Shown one piece after another: positions 32,783 through 44,254 of a stretch of 64,000 nt of DNA. This DNA is from Macrocystis pyrifera (taxonomy: Eukaryota > Sar > Phaeophyceae > Laminariales > Laminariaceae). The translations under genes were made by a program, and so were the position numbers. Position 1 is the first letter of the stretch. Every line of letters begins with the position of its first letter. The notes below the pieces were generated by a model. The model was not told the DNA's origin. It ran no database searches and was given only the letters and a program-made list of their open reading frames with translations. Location: the NCBI GenBank assembly GCA_031763025.1, contig JASSKH010000010.1, positions 6,381,901-6,445,900 on the forward strand, read 5' to 3'.

Positions 32783-33014
32783 TGTAGCCAAAAGATACCA
32801 AGCCGTGGAGGTTTCAGTGTAATCGCATGTGTGAGTGGAGCAGTGGCCGGGGATCCTGTGTGATGTCCCCTAGCCACCTGGCTCGTGGTCCGATGAGGAT
32901 CACTCCGTGATAATACAAGCTCTAAGAACAAGACTTACTGAGTGCGAGGCCAGCGAGACTGGTGGAGTCCCTCGCTGGAAGCCCTCTTGCTGATATCATC
33001 TGGCAGAGGCCATA
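32783..33014 (+). repeat. 3' LTR of copy A
   Basis: Matches the 5' LTR over 232 bp by eye. Preceded by a short G-rich patch (CTTTGGGGGTGC) that may serve as the polypurine tract; followed by the target duplicate GTAC. Confidence 0.93.
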
Positions 33015-33461
33015 GTACCCATGAGACTCGCGAGGACTTAGTCAGATCCGCCCCTCGTACCCTTGAGACTCACGAGGACGTTTTTGACGTACTCTTGGAC
33101 TCGGCTATTCAATGACTGGTATTCGCGAGTCAACGACTGAGTCCCAATGACTGGGCACAGGTACTCTGCCGACCTTTGTTTGCAGTATGTACTTCTCGTG
33201 CCGCCATTGTAATTTTTCACTCCTAACCAAAATGCACCTGACCTCTGCAGTATAGTGATATCGTATCGCTGCTGCTATTTTTTCGCTCCTACCCCAAATG
33301 CACATACATGTTATTGTTTCTGGCCGACGTGTTGCGAACGTATCGCTCCTGTTTTTTCGCCGCTTTTCTAAGCGAGACCAATCCCTGAAAAATACCTTCG
33401 TCCAACCTCGTACTAAATGGCAACAGCTAGGGAACAGCAGGGCAATGCTTGCCCTGCTCTA
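33015..33461 (+). mobile_element. 3' remainder of type II hairpin element, copy 2
   Basis: Resumes GTACCCATGAGACTCGCGAG and follows 25170-25616 to the end hairpin AGCAGGGCAA/TTGCCCTGCT (TGC loop here) and CTACA. With 27179-27210 it forms one unit split by copy A. Confidence 0.75.
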
Positions 33462-33463
33462 CA

Positions 33464-34925
33464 ATACTACATTGAGGACTTATGTATAGGTAAAAATACA
33501 TCTCAGCTGAGATCGAAAGGGAGGACGGTTAAGTGTAAGGCAGTACTTGTTTGGACCTAGGGACCGACTGCTGGTAGCAGATGATGCCTTTGGCTCTGCT
33601 CTGTGCTCAGACAAGGTGCTTGACGATGTTAGAGTTTATAGGCTCTTGTATTAGTTTTTTGCTTGCCTGGCCATGTCTTCTGAACGAAGGGGCGAGGCAC
33701 TCATCAGAATGGCAGGCGATAATGCCTGCCAGGCATGATGAGGGGACGATAGCTACAAACCATAATGCTACATTAGGGGAGAGGGGACAACAAAACAACG
33801 GGCTGACGAAATAAAGTCACGAGCTACGCTGGGTTCTGATCCCCTCTTGCTCTCATACAAACGTCGGCGGTCTGTAACAATGACCATTGATATTCACCAC
33901 ATGCACAACATCAATACAGGATGAGGGAATAGTCTAGCGTGGAAACACGCTCCAACTATAGTCTGTTGTGGTTGGACTTGGCTATTGATGGACACCCAGT
34001 TATGTATCTATTGTTGGCGGCAATGCTATGATTTCGATAGACAACATTATTGGTTCATTGTTGAAAACAATGAACCTTAATGGAAAACTTGCACAATCTA
34101 TCTATCGCGGTCGACAATGACAATCGATGCATATCCACACAATCTTTGGTGGCTGGCAATGGCCATCGATGAACACAAGCCCCAATCCATTATGATGGAC
34201 AATACCTATTGACACGCAGTAAAGAAACTCCTATTTTGGCTAAAGGCTTGAGGCCCATTTGTCCCGCCCCTATCTCAGCATAAATGTTCAAATCTAATTT
34301 ATTATTGTGCGGATGGATGCAGAACGTACACGCATTCATCAACGATGTTCTTGTGCGTTTTCTGGTTCCGCACTCATAATTTTAAGACGACGTGAAACCT
34401 ACAACCTGATATGTCCAACAGAGCTTCTCGCAGCAGATGCCACCACTGCTACTGCAGCTGTACACTCTACAGATGCTGTACAACATCTACAGCATATCTT
34501 CTCCTGCTTCTCCGTCCCCTCATTAGTAGGAGGGTGAGCCTGACAATACCACCTGCAGCATATCTTGGGGACATGGCTCGAACGTTGCTGTGGACAGACA
34601 GGCGCCGTCTGCCTAGGAGTACACGCAGAGTTGGGTTTCGTTAGGCAGAACTCAAAAAAAACAAAACCGCCACGTATTACGATATTTTATGGTTTTGGTT
34701 CTGTTGTTTTTAAAACCATGGCCCAGCCATGTGCCTACACACGCTGACGCACCTAGGTCGACGAGCTGTGAACGACTTACCACGGCACCAGCACGAGAAG
34801 GTTTCGTTTGTGTGTGTGTGCACAGAGTCCGCCGGGACTGGAATTGGAGCCGTGTGCGTTGAGCGCGGTCGACAAAGGTGGCCGAAACAAATGTTGAATC
34901 ATGACGACTGACACACATACACACA
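33464..34925. other. Gene-free stretch with degenerate ATCGATGG motifs
   Basis: No supported gene. At 33870-34220 motifs such as AATGGCCATCGATGAACACA and GACAATGACAATCGATGCAT recall the cluster at 26770-27050. Short frames at 34307-34911 lack recognisable features. Confidence 0.4.
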
Positions 34926-34967
34926 AACAGAGAAACTTAAAATGAGGCACCCTACCCTCGTATGCGA

Positions 34968-35045
34968 GCCCTTATGAAGAAGCTTCTTTTTCCTTGGAAA
35001 ACCAAGAAAAAAAGGCTCGCGCTTCGCGCTCGCGCGCCTTATTAT
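34968..35045 (+). repeat. Hairpin pair repeat, copy 1
   Basis: TTTTTCCTTGG-AAAA-CCAAGAAAAA fold-back, followed by a GC-rich fold-back around GCTCGCGCTTCGCGCTCGCG. The same two-hairpin block recurs at 43801-43860. Confidence 0.75.
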
Positions 35046-35343
35046 TATATCTGCTCGTGCTCAATCAGTTTAAGGTTCTAAAGGCAAGGAAGTAGTGCCT
35101 TCGAAGCCCACGGAGTTTACCTGTCTTTTGTTTATTCCATGTGTGATTTATAAAGTCAACGATGCGCAATATATGGACGAAAAGGTTAAAAAACTCTACC
35201 TCGGTAAATACCGAAGACAACCCTGTAGTGCATTGAACAAACAGACATATACGTATGCTCGGTATGAACCCTTTTACGGCTGCAACAGCATCTATGCTTA
35301 AATCCGATTAGTTTTTCCCACAAAACGTGTGTGCAGTTCTAAA

Positions 35344-35640
35344 TTATACAACTAACAGGACGCACGCCGGACGCATCAAAACAGGTCGTTTTGGTAGAGT
35401 ATTGAGATCGAGATCGATATCGAGTGTCGACCGACGCTTTTGGGAAAGATCGCCCAAACGATCGAAGATTGTGATACGTTCCACTTGACTGCCCGTCTCC
35501 TGGCTTGTTATTTTTGCTTTTGCGAGTCTTGCAAGAGTCTTCGCAAATGTGTACCCTGTTCTCCCATCGTCAAGGAGGCTCCTGTCCTGGCGTGTGACCA
35601 TCCATTGGGCGTGGTCGACGAGAGTATATTCACTGTGATG
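35344..35640 (-). CDS. Weak candidate exon, unknown protein
   Basis: The minus-strand frame reads DDGRTGYTFAKTLARLAKAK and ERITIFDRLGDLSQK with natural composition. A TAG just before GACGCCGG near 35650 could be an acceptor. Overlapping plus-strand frames (35440-35898, 35667-35921) are also open, so the strand is uncertain. No family recognised. Confidence 0.2.
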   Translation of the reverse strand, partial: HHSEYTLVDHAQWMVTRQDRSLLDDGRTGYTFAKTLARLAKAKITSQETGSQVERITIFDRLGDLSQKRRSTLDIDLDLNTLPKRPVLMRPACVLLVV

Positions 35641-35899
35641 AGGAGGCTTGCCGGCGTCCTACCATCGTGGACACCACCACCCCATTCGATTGCTACAATT
35701 TCGAACGCTCAGCTGTCTTTGGCCTGTCGGGTCAGGGTGAGACAGAGTTCTGCTTCTTGGAATATTTCTTCTATGAGCAGAGGGCGGACGTTGTCCGCTC
35801 CGCTGTTGTGTTCTTACAACAGGACAGATCGCGCGTGCGCACGTCATCTACGTATCGGAGCGCAAGTGCGAGCGTTTGGTTCGTTAAACAGGGCATAGA

Positions 35900-36600
35900 G
35901 CACGATGGGGTCTCCCGCTAGCGCGAGCGTTGGTTCGCCCAAACAGCGCAAACAGCACGGTGGGGTTGCCCGCAAGTGCAGGTTCATCCGTGAGAGCGGT
36001 TTCGGCCGCAAGCGCGGTTCCGGCCGCGAGCGTGATTTCGGTTCGGTCGCGAGCGCGAAGATGATGACTTTACCGGCTGGCGCGAAAGACGGTGGTTCGA
36101 TCCAAGGCGCAGGGTCTCTCGTGAATGCGGATGCAACCCCGACGGCTAGGGCCCTTGTGTCCGGGGTGGTAAGGGAAAACGGTCCCGCGTAGTTTAGATG
36201 CAGCGCGTTTCAAATCGGATTCGTTTTGCCCAATCTGCCTCTCTGCATCGGCATTGAGTTTGGTGTAGCAAACGTGCCACAACATCTTTAGGTTGGGTTG
36301 GGTTGGGTTGGGTTGCGTTGCGTTAGGGGCCGTGGTGCCCGGGTGGGTTAGAGTGAACGGCCCCGCGTAGATTAGATGCTGCGCTTTTCTACGCCTGTGA
36401 CGGTGTCATGTGCTTTGACTCTTCTTGTACCGCACCTCGCCACCTTTCGATCGGCTCGTGATGCTTCTTTCCCTGTGTTAGGCTGCTTTATGTAATAGGT
36501 TTCGAGTATTTATATAGAAGTAGTGGCGACCGTCGTTTCCTTGTTCGACGAGTCCACTCTCCGCACTGCTGTATCATAAAGGCTTAATCAACACAACAAC
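35900..36600. other. Gene-free stretch
   Basis: Contains repeated GAGCG/CGCAAG motifs with GGTTTCGGCC (35905-36060) and a (GGTTG)n run at 36292-36316. The open frame at 35905-36192 follows the short repeat and is not convincing. Confidence 0.35.
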
Positions 36601-36635
36601 ACAAAACTACTATATTACTAGCAGGCAAATCGTGA

Positions 36636-36674
36636 CACGTAGGGAACAGCAGGGCAACGATTGACCTGCTCTAC
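36636..36674 (+). repeat. Isolated 3' end of the hairpin-ended family, copy 6
   Basis: CACGTAGGGAACAGCAGGGC, a decayed TTGACCTGCT arm and CTACA. No sequence of the longer units is recognisable upstream. Confidence 0.6.
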
Positions 36675-36675
36675 A

Positions 36676-37777
36676 GTGAAATACACAATGTGCAATTTAA
36701 TTATTTTATTGTGTGTCGTGATCACATTTCATCCCCGAATCAGAAAATAAATAAACACCTGGTACATATTTCAAAAGCTAAGTAATTATACGGCAATTGT
36801 TTCCCCGGTTTAACAACGACTATGCTTGATTTTGATACTGGCAAATATTTTATCGGTACGCGGAAAGAAACCCACCTGCCAAAACGTGTCACGTTGAATG
36901 TCGTCATACACGAAAGACCACTACTCGACATGAATATGTTGATACGGTATAAGGTACGGATTTGTGCTCTCCGGGAGCTTGTGCGCTGTGAAAGAGACGC
37001 CCTGTGCTGACGGCTTTTTTTGTGTTACCCCTTGCGTGTGTGCTTGTGTTTCGTGTACTGGCTGCTGGCAAGGGTTTGATATCCATTCGACATGTACCCT
37101 GCCGTTTGTACGAAAACAACTTACTTATGCTGGGTAAAATAGGTTCTGGATTTATGTGTAGCCTTTGTGGAGAGAAACACGCAAACAGCCTACAAACGCT
37201 CCGCTGTGCCCGCCTATCGCCCCTATTACTCGTACGAACACCGTTGCTGCGTATGTGCCTAGTCTCAACCAAGCACGCACCCTTCCGTATGCGATTCGGA
37301 ACCATGAAAGTCCGTATCCGACCGATGCTACAAGAGTGAACTGCAGAGTAGACTACGGATTCCGACAAAATATGTAGACGTCGCGTGCAAGAGACACGCA
37401 TAATTTTACCTACTGCCGTAGTTACGACATCTACCTGCTGCCATAGGTACGATGACAGGCAATACAACAACAAAGAAAATGAGCTGAACTGTAAACCAGC
37501 AAGAAATAACGATCTGACCAAAGTGCGCCCTACGAAAAATACACACCCTCGCCCTTTCCTTGTACGCGTACGGCATTGGACCGTCTGTGCGTAATTTTGT
37601 GTGCGCGATACGTACAGGCTACGTGATCTTCTTCCGCAGCTAACCTTCACCTCCGGTGCGTAGGTGCGGAAACTAGCGGTGACGGGTCTTGGGCATACGG
37701 CGTTCAGTACGTGTGCGCCCCAAATATATACCTGGTATATACGATTCTCACCTGGGCTTTCCCCGAGATAGCAGCTC
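36676..37777. other. Gene-free stretch
   Basis: A 248-codon minus-strand frame (36904-37650) is Arg/Ser/Cys-rich with overlapping frames on the other strand. I see no domain, splice signal or codon pattern that supports it. Confidence 0.35.
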
Positions 37778-38434
37778 TCACGATGCTGGCGCCGATGGTA
37801 CTGTGGGAGTCGGAGCTGGCACTGGGTCGGCTGGCACGCTTAAATCAACCAGCGCGCGTTGGGGGCGATTGCTGTCGTTGGAACGCCCAGGCGTCGTTCG
37901 TTCCGAAGAAGGCGACGGGGAGTTCGACTGGATGGTTGGTTGAGACGGTTGAGCAAGATTCGGCGGGTTTGTCGAAATCGGCGGGTTTGCGGGTTGCGAA
38001 AAATTGTTCTGGCTGACGGCCGCCGGCATGGCCGATGAGAAGGCCACCATCCCTCCACGAAGCGCATCCCACCATGGTCTTCGTAGCTCCAGAGGTAATC
38101 CCCTATCGCCTGAATCAGTGCCCGCTTGCCGCTCTTCGCCGGGTCCTCGATGTTGCCCATGGCTCCCCCGCCCGTTTGGGTGGCCATAAGGATGGACGTG
38201 TAATCCGAATGATCGTCCTCGGAGCCGGCTTCCGTAGCCGCTGCACGGGTGACGAATACTTGGTTAAGGGTGAGCTTGACCACCGTCACGTTAGTCCCTA
38301 TGCCAAGAAGGGAATGCTCGATGACGGGAACGGTCAGACCTTGATCCTGCTTGGTCGACACGGACAGGAAAGCCGCGTGGTTCTGGAAGAGTACTGCCTT
38401 GTAAACGTCCATGAGCGGTTCGTAGATTGCCGTG
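37778..38434 (-). pseudogene. Unrecognised protein with Pro/Ser/Asn-rich tail, one frameshift
   Basis: From a possible acceptor (ATCCAG) near 38435 the frame reads AIYEPLMDVYKAVLFQNHAA, LTVPVIEHSLLGIGTNVTVV, LTLNQVFVTRAAATEAGSED, SILMATQTGGGAMGNIED and ALIQAIGDYLWSYEDHGGMR. At the GGGATGG near 38050-38056 the frame must shift by one base to continue as MVAFSSAMPAAVSQNNFSQP, a Pro/Asn/Ser-rich tail and a stop near 37778. Before the shift it is compact and globular in composition; after it, disordered. Either a one-base loss, a sequencing error or an unseen intron. I do not recognise the family. Confidence 0.5.
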
Positions 38435-38665
38435 ACTGGATCTTATTTGGTGTTTGGTGTGGTGGCGTGTCAGATGGAGAGGCGTAGTCGGTAGTTGGGG
38501 TGTTTCGTAGTGGGAGTAGGTGGGAGACGCGAACCTGGAGGGTAGATCCGGGGCCACGCTGTGTAGCGTGGAGCCGGGGCGACGGCTACTCTTGAAAGTT
38601 TCAAAGAAATTTTTTTTTCGTTTGTCCCTGATGTACTTCGACAAGAAAGAGTTTTCAAAGAGTGA

Positions 38666-38821
38666 ATGAATGTGACTTGGTCTGTCCTAGAAAACACCCT
38701 CCGTTGGCTCGGGATCAGGGGAACGTTGAAGAACGTTCTCTTAACTGTTCCTGAAGAATACAAGCGGCAGTTCACCTGTGAGTACAACAGAATGGGCGGC
38801 TTCAAGCCGTTGCCCCCGTAG
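38666..38821 (+). pseudogene. Short unrecognised coding fragment
   Basis: The frame MNVTWSVLENTLRWLGIRGT and LLTVPEEYKRQFTCEYNRMG ends at TAG 38819-38821. Upstream frames across a T9 run (SFKEIFFSFVPDVLRQERVF or LMYFDKKEFSKSE) look coding too but are out of frame. It is probably a broken exon. It lies divergently from the minus-strand fragment at 37778-38434, and no family is recognised. Confidence 0.35.
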
Positions 38822-38871
38822 ATCCTGAGCCTGGTCTCGTGAGAGAGCTCGCGTTGCTGGTCGGCTGCTTC

Positions 38872-38874
<3 letters not shown>

Positions 38875-38905
<31 letters not shown>
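38875..38905 (+). repeat. (CTG)n microsatellite
   Basis: About ten CTG units, followed by interrupted CTG and GTT triplets to about 38950. Confidence 0.9.
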
Positions 38906-38907
<2 letters not shown>

Positions 38908-39044
38908 CTGCTGATATGGTCGTTGTTGTTGCTGTTGCCGCTGCTGCTCGCTATTAATGGTGCTGGCACTGGTGCTTCTGTCCACAGTAGTAGCACGGCC
39001 TTCCAGTTGGAGTCGGCTAGGTCAATATCATTCTTTGGTAAATG

Positions 39045-42000
39045 AGTGGAAGCTTCCACTCGACTTCTATTCGACTTCCATTCAACTTCTGAACTTCCAT
39101 TCAACTTGCTTTCGACTTTTAAAACTTCCCTTCAACCTCGATTTGGAAGTCGAACTGAAGTTTTGGGAATCAAAAAGGACGTTTTGAAGGTTGAATGGAA
39201 GTCAAAGATAATTCGGGAAGTCTAATGGAAGTCTAATGGAAGTCGAGTGGATCCATGTAAGTAGAATGCAAGTCCATGAAATATAAACTTGCATGCATCC
39301 CTGCGGGAACTCTCGTCCGTAGAAGCTTCTATCCATTCCCTTGCGGAAACATGACTTTCACATACACTCATCTACTTTCATTCCTTCCAGTGAGCTTCCA
39401 GTACTTCCATTTGACATCTGTTTTTACGGAATTTCCATCTACATCCGCCGAAACCTCCATTCACTCTCATTTGCTCCAATCTACAAGGAAGTCAATGGCC
39501 TATTCTGGACGTTTATGTGGAGGCACGTACATGAAAGTGGGTGAAATGTGACTGGAAGGTTTGTAAGTGAAATGAACGTTAAACGGGAGTTTTGGGTTCC
39601 AGCCACTCCAAACGGACGCTGTTGCAAGTTTCTGTGTAAACAGCAGCAAAAAATCATATTTCGAAGTTCAGTCGAAGTCAATCCTAACTAGTTGGAAGTT
39701 AGGGTTGCACATGGGAGTTGATCGACACTTCTACGCACGAAGCTGAAAGCTTCCGTGGAAATTGAAGTTAAGTGGAAGTTGCGTAACTTAAGTAGCAGTT
39801 TCGAAAGTTGAATGGGAGTGGATACAAGTACGTGAAAGTAGGGCTAGGTTACGCTTGCATATGTGAGTGGATGCATGCATGTAAGCAGAATGCAAGTCCA
39901 CGAAATATAAACTTGCATGCATTCCTGCGTTAACTCCCATGTACGTACGTAGAAGTGCCATCTACTCCTTTACGCAAACATGGCTTTTACACACTTCCAT
40001 CTACTTCCATTCCTTCCAATGAGCTTCCAGTACTTCCATTTGACATCTGCTTTTACGGATTCTTCCATCTATATCCGTAGAAGCGTCCATTCACTCTCAT
40101 TTGCTCCAATCTACAAAGAAGTCAATGGTTTATTGTGGACGTTTATTTGGAGGCACGTGCATGACTTTTGGGTGTACATGGAAGTGGCTGGAAGTGTTGC
40201 AAGTGAAAGTGAAGTTGAACGGGAGGTTTAGGTTCTATCCACTCCAAACGGACACTGATGCAAGTTTACGTGTAAACAGCAGTAAAATATCATTTTTGAA
40301 AGTTTAATAGAAGTCAACCCTGACTAGGTGGAACTTAGGCTTGCATATGGGAGTGGATCGAGATTGTTACGCGCGAAGCTGGAAATGTCCGTGAAAATTG
40401 AAGTTAATTGGAAGTTGTGGAACTTAAACAGCAGTTCTGAAAGTTGAATGGGGGTGGATGCAAGTGCGTGGAAGTAGGAGAAGGTTCCGCTTGCATATGG
40501 GAGTGTATAGAAACGTCTGAGGTCGTCGATGAGAGTTTTCCATCGTCTAAAAACCAAAAGGGCAAATGTCAAAATCAGGTATACCTGATCCGTTTGAGCC
40601 AAAATCAGGTACATTCCACAACCAAGTAAAAAACGAGCGCCACGAGCGGTGCGATGTCCATGACATTCCGGTAAAAAAAGAATGCGCCTAAAGCATTGAG
40701 CGTGCCACGTGGCCTCCAAAATCTGAATTGTTTTGTTTTCTTCAGGGTGTAGGTACCACGGGCTCCACTTGGACCTGCAAAGAGTCACTATTAATATGCT
40801 TCCTTTGTTTCGCCATGGCGGGAGCGCCAAGAGTATTTACTCTGCCCCCCCCCCCCCGTTGACAGCTTTAAGTTTCCAGACCATCCTCGCGGAACCGCCT
40901 GCTCGGCACGAAATTATCTTGACGTACCAAACCTGAGACCACCTCGACGCGGGGTGGTGCAGACGAAACGCCGAGTGTCCATGGTGCTATAAAGATTGCT
41001 GTGAACATAGAAAACAACAGAGTACACACAACAATAACTGAAGCACATCGCACACCCCGAAGGAGAAAAAGTGAAACCAGCGTACGCATGTATGCATGTA
41101 TATACGTGTTTTTACGTACGACGTACGAGTACAGAGTTTATACGTCAATACAGAAGAATTTCAGCCGAGGCAGGGCAGACGTATACGGAGAGAAAACACA
41201 GTGTACGTATGTATGGCCTCTCTGATTGGTTCAAAGTTGGCCAAAATCAGTTGAAAGCTAGACAGAGTAGAAAAATCAGTTGTACCTTGGCCTTTTCGTG
41301 CCAAAATCAGTTACAATGTCAGCTTGGCCAATAGCAGGGCTGCTGGTGTGTGTTTTGTACTTGATTTCAGTATGTAACTGTATTTGGCACAATAGTGGCC
41401 AGGTATACCTGTATTTGGCAAAAACTCAAACCAAAATATTTGCTTCAGAAGCTGAACGGAAGTGACTACAAGTACGTGGAAGTAGGTGGAAGTGATGCTT
41501 GCATATGGGAGTGGATATAAGCGTTTGAGGACGTAGGTGGGAGTTTCCCATGGTAATAGAAGTCAAATATATTTATTGGGAATAGAACGGAAGTGGATGC
41601 AAGTACGTGGTATAGTACGTGCAAGTAGGTGGAAGTTATGTTTGGGTATGAGAGCGTATTGATGCTTCGGCGAACCCTGATGGAAGTTTCCGTGTAAATA
41701 GGAGTTGTACGTATGCCTCGGAAATTGGTATAATTGATTTGGATGTAAATGCGTGGACGTTGGTGGAAGGTAAGCTTGCATATGGGAGTGGATGGAGGCG
41801 TTTTCAGACGTAGGTGGAAGTTTCTATGGAAATGGAAATTAAATGGAAGATAAATAAGTAAACTGCAGTCGTTGGAAGTTGAAGAAAGTGGGCGGGAAGA
41901 ACGTAGAAATAGGTGGAAGCTACGCTGGAATGTGGGAGGGGACAGAAGATTATGCGGACGTTGATGGGAGTTTCCTTGAAAGTAGAAGTAAAATTGAATT

Positions 42001-42545
42001 TTTGGAAGTCAAGCGGAAGTTGTGGAGGTTGAATGAAAGTGTCTGAAAATAGGTGGAATTGAGTGGAAGTTACGCTTGAATATGGGAGTGGACCCTTCCG
42101 CAGAAGCCGACGGAAGTTTCCTTCAAGGTAAAAGTCAAGTAGAAGTTCTAGACGTCAAGTGGAAGCTGTGGAAGTTGAATGGAAGTGGTTGGTGGTTGGA
42201 ATTGGGTGGCAGTATGTGGACGGATATCAAGGTGTATGGAAGCTTAGTGGAAGCTTCCACTTTGCTTCCACATTGCTTCCACTCTGGAAACTTCCACTGG
42301 CTTTCACTAGCCTCCAAAGTTGAAACTTCCATGGGCGTACATATAACTTTCCATTTACTTCTAATCCACTTCCAACTACATCCATTTTGTTTCCAAACTT
42401 CCATTCGACTTCCATTCAACTTCCCAAACTTCCATTCGACTTCCATTCACCTTTTAAAGCTTCTATTTTGGAAGCTGAATGGAAGTTTCATAAGTCAAAT
42501 GGAAGTCGAATGCAAGTTTTGGAAGTCAAATGGGAGTCGAGTGGA
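39045..42545. repeat. 3.5-kb GGAAGT/ACTTCC array
   Basis: GTGGAAGT, ATGGAAGTT, AAGTTGAATGGAAGT and their complements recur through about 3.5 kb. Blocks alternate between purine-rich and pyrimidine-rich on the top strand (for example pyrimidine at 39054-39140 and 42250-42455, purine at 41460-42240). Frames such as 42076-42750 only translate the repeat. Confidence 0.85.
39248..40455 (+). repeat. Two ~620-bp higher-order direct repeat units
   Basis: Unit 1 starts near 39248 and unit 2 near 39868. Both carry ACGAAATATAAACTTGCATG-like starts (ATG in unit 1), GAGCTTCCAGTACTTCCATT, TCACTCTCATTTGCTCCAAT and GTGTAAACAGCAG, in the same order. Confidence 0.8.
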
Positions 42546-42559
42546 ACCTCCCACATTCA

Positions 42560-43800
42560 ACAAAAAATGCATGAGGAAGACCGAGTCGGCTGCGTTGCGG
42601 GTGCTGATGCTGGAGGCCTATGGTACGCCGCCTGGCAATGCTCCTCCTCTTCGTCGTGTGGATCCTGACACGGAGAGACCTGACTGCCTGGTCTGGCGCT
42701 GCTGCTGCTGTGCTACTGTTGCTGTTGTGCCGCTACTGCTCTACTGCTGATTATATGTTGGCGCCGCGGGGAAGGTGCCACTCGTACACTAAACTTGACA
42801 TTCAAGTAAGCGCGATTCGAACTTGGGGGCGATTTCGGCCTCTTGGCCAATAGACACCGTTGTAATCAAACCTCGTACTTTATATCGCTCGGTAATTCCT
42901 TCATTTATCAGGTATTGGCTAATAAGAGTGCGTCGTTATCAAATAAATTGCCAGACCTTTAGTCGCAGTGCCAGCAATTCCGTCGCGGCCCGGGACCACA
43001 TCGTTTTCCTCCTCTCTTCGTGTCTCCCAATAAGCTTAAAACCTCGGCAACGTAAACAAGACCGCCTATCCGCCTATGGAAAAAAGCAAGCCTCAACCAC
43101 ACATGACTGGGCGGGGCCATGCTGTTGCAACTAACTAGAGACACGAGACCCAACACGAGCATCCTGCTGAATGCTTGAAAACTTGCGGGTTAGTCGTGCC
43201 CGAGGTCAGAGTTGTTGCGAATACAAGAACCAGCCGGGAATGATACAAGGGTACCGCGGATACCAAGACAGGTAATACGCACCACGTACCTTGTATCATA
43301 CAATCAAGCGCACACCAGATACCTGGCAAGCGCGCACCAGAAGAAGTACTGCTGCTGTTGTTGACGCGGCCAGATGTGTTCAAGTAGATACGGCGAGAGG
43401 TGTGCACAGGAAACGACAAGAGTAAAACCAGAGTACACAAGGTAGAGTACACAAGGTAGAGTAGAACCCGCAAGATAGATGCGTGCACATCAAACATCCA
43501 TCATGCTTGTACGGATATCCTACGGCAGCAGTAGTACCACTATTGCTGTCAACTACGAGTACCACAATAGTAGAGGTGTCCACCGTGTTACTCGTATAGG
43601 CCCATTCTTATCGAATGCAAAAAATTCCATAAACTGGAAATTGTTGTTGCCCTCGATGAAATGCATTCGAGCGCTGTTCTCAGTTTGCTTGTCTTTTTTT
43701 TGCAAAGTCGCAGTTGGAGTTGGTGGGAACGTCGAGAGAGACCAGTCGGCACCGGCACAGACGGTACTCCAGCAGGCGGGGATTGGCTCAGACTGAACGT
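42560..43800. other. Gene-free stretch
   Basis: A CTG-rich patch (42690-42745), then ordinary sequence with only short frames; no supported gene, RNA or element. Confidence 0.35.
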
Positions 43801-43860
43801 CTACTTTTTTTCCTTGGAAAACCAAGAAAAAAGACTCGCGCTTCGCACTCGCGCGCCTTA
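43801..43860 (+). repeat. Hairpin pair repeat, copy 2
   Basis: TTTTTCCTTGG-AAAA-CCAAGAAAAA and the GC fold-back (CTCGCGCTTCGCACTCGCGC) as at 34968-35045; the surroundings are unrelated. Confidence 0.75.
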
Positions 43861-44254
43861 CTGTGAAACCCGAACGGTACTACATTACGGGACAGAGTGG
43901 TATGCCAGTACAGCAGTACGATAGCACGGCGGGAGCAGGACTCTCCACCCCCAACAGCCACCATTAGGTCGTGGCTTGCCTGGTCCATACGTCGGTAGTG
44001 TATACGGGAAACGACGTCTGCTGATAGCTGTATATTGCAGAATGTCTCCCCTCGCCCCTAAGAAGAGCCCATGTCTCACGGCTCCCGATTCCGAGCGACG
44101 ATGGAAGCCGCAAGTCTACCCGTCCCTACGTACGGAAATACAATCTCCTTGTACGAAGCATGCCATCATAACGTCATGCAGAGTCCAGGCGGTGGTGGAT
44201 CAGTAGGTACAGCTTTCAGGAAATAATATTTATAGGTATTTATTTTCTGAAATC

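Larger units (their letters stand above)
27211..33014 (+). mobile_element. Ty3/gypsy chromovirus-type LTR retrotransposon, copy A
   Basis: A full-length 5804-bp element bounded by 232-bp LTRs that look identical by eye (27211-27442 and 32783-33014; TGTAGC...GCCATA). The 4-bp duplication GTAC flanks both ends. Order gag, protease, reverse transcriptase, RNase H, integrase, chromodomain marks a chromovirus-type Ty3/gypsy element. Coding lesions: an extra T (T7) at 29774-29780 and a 41-bp tandem duplication at 30852-30933; gag also starts in two frames. It sits inside a small hairpin-ended repeat. A nearly identical copy lies inverted at 46560-52360. Confidence 0.95.

Noticed and set aside
36904-37650. 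248-codon minus-strand ORF
   Set aside because: Composition is erratic, frames on the other strand are open too, and no motif is seen.
39045-40455. Possible CRISPR-like regular repeats
   Set aside because: Units are long, degenerate, without unique spacers of constant length, and the genome is eukaryotic.
42076-42750. 224-codon ORF in the GGAAGT array
   Set aside because: Translates the repeat (LPFNF, HSTS, WKLNGS units); not a gene.
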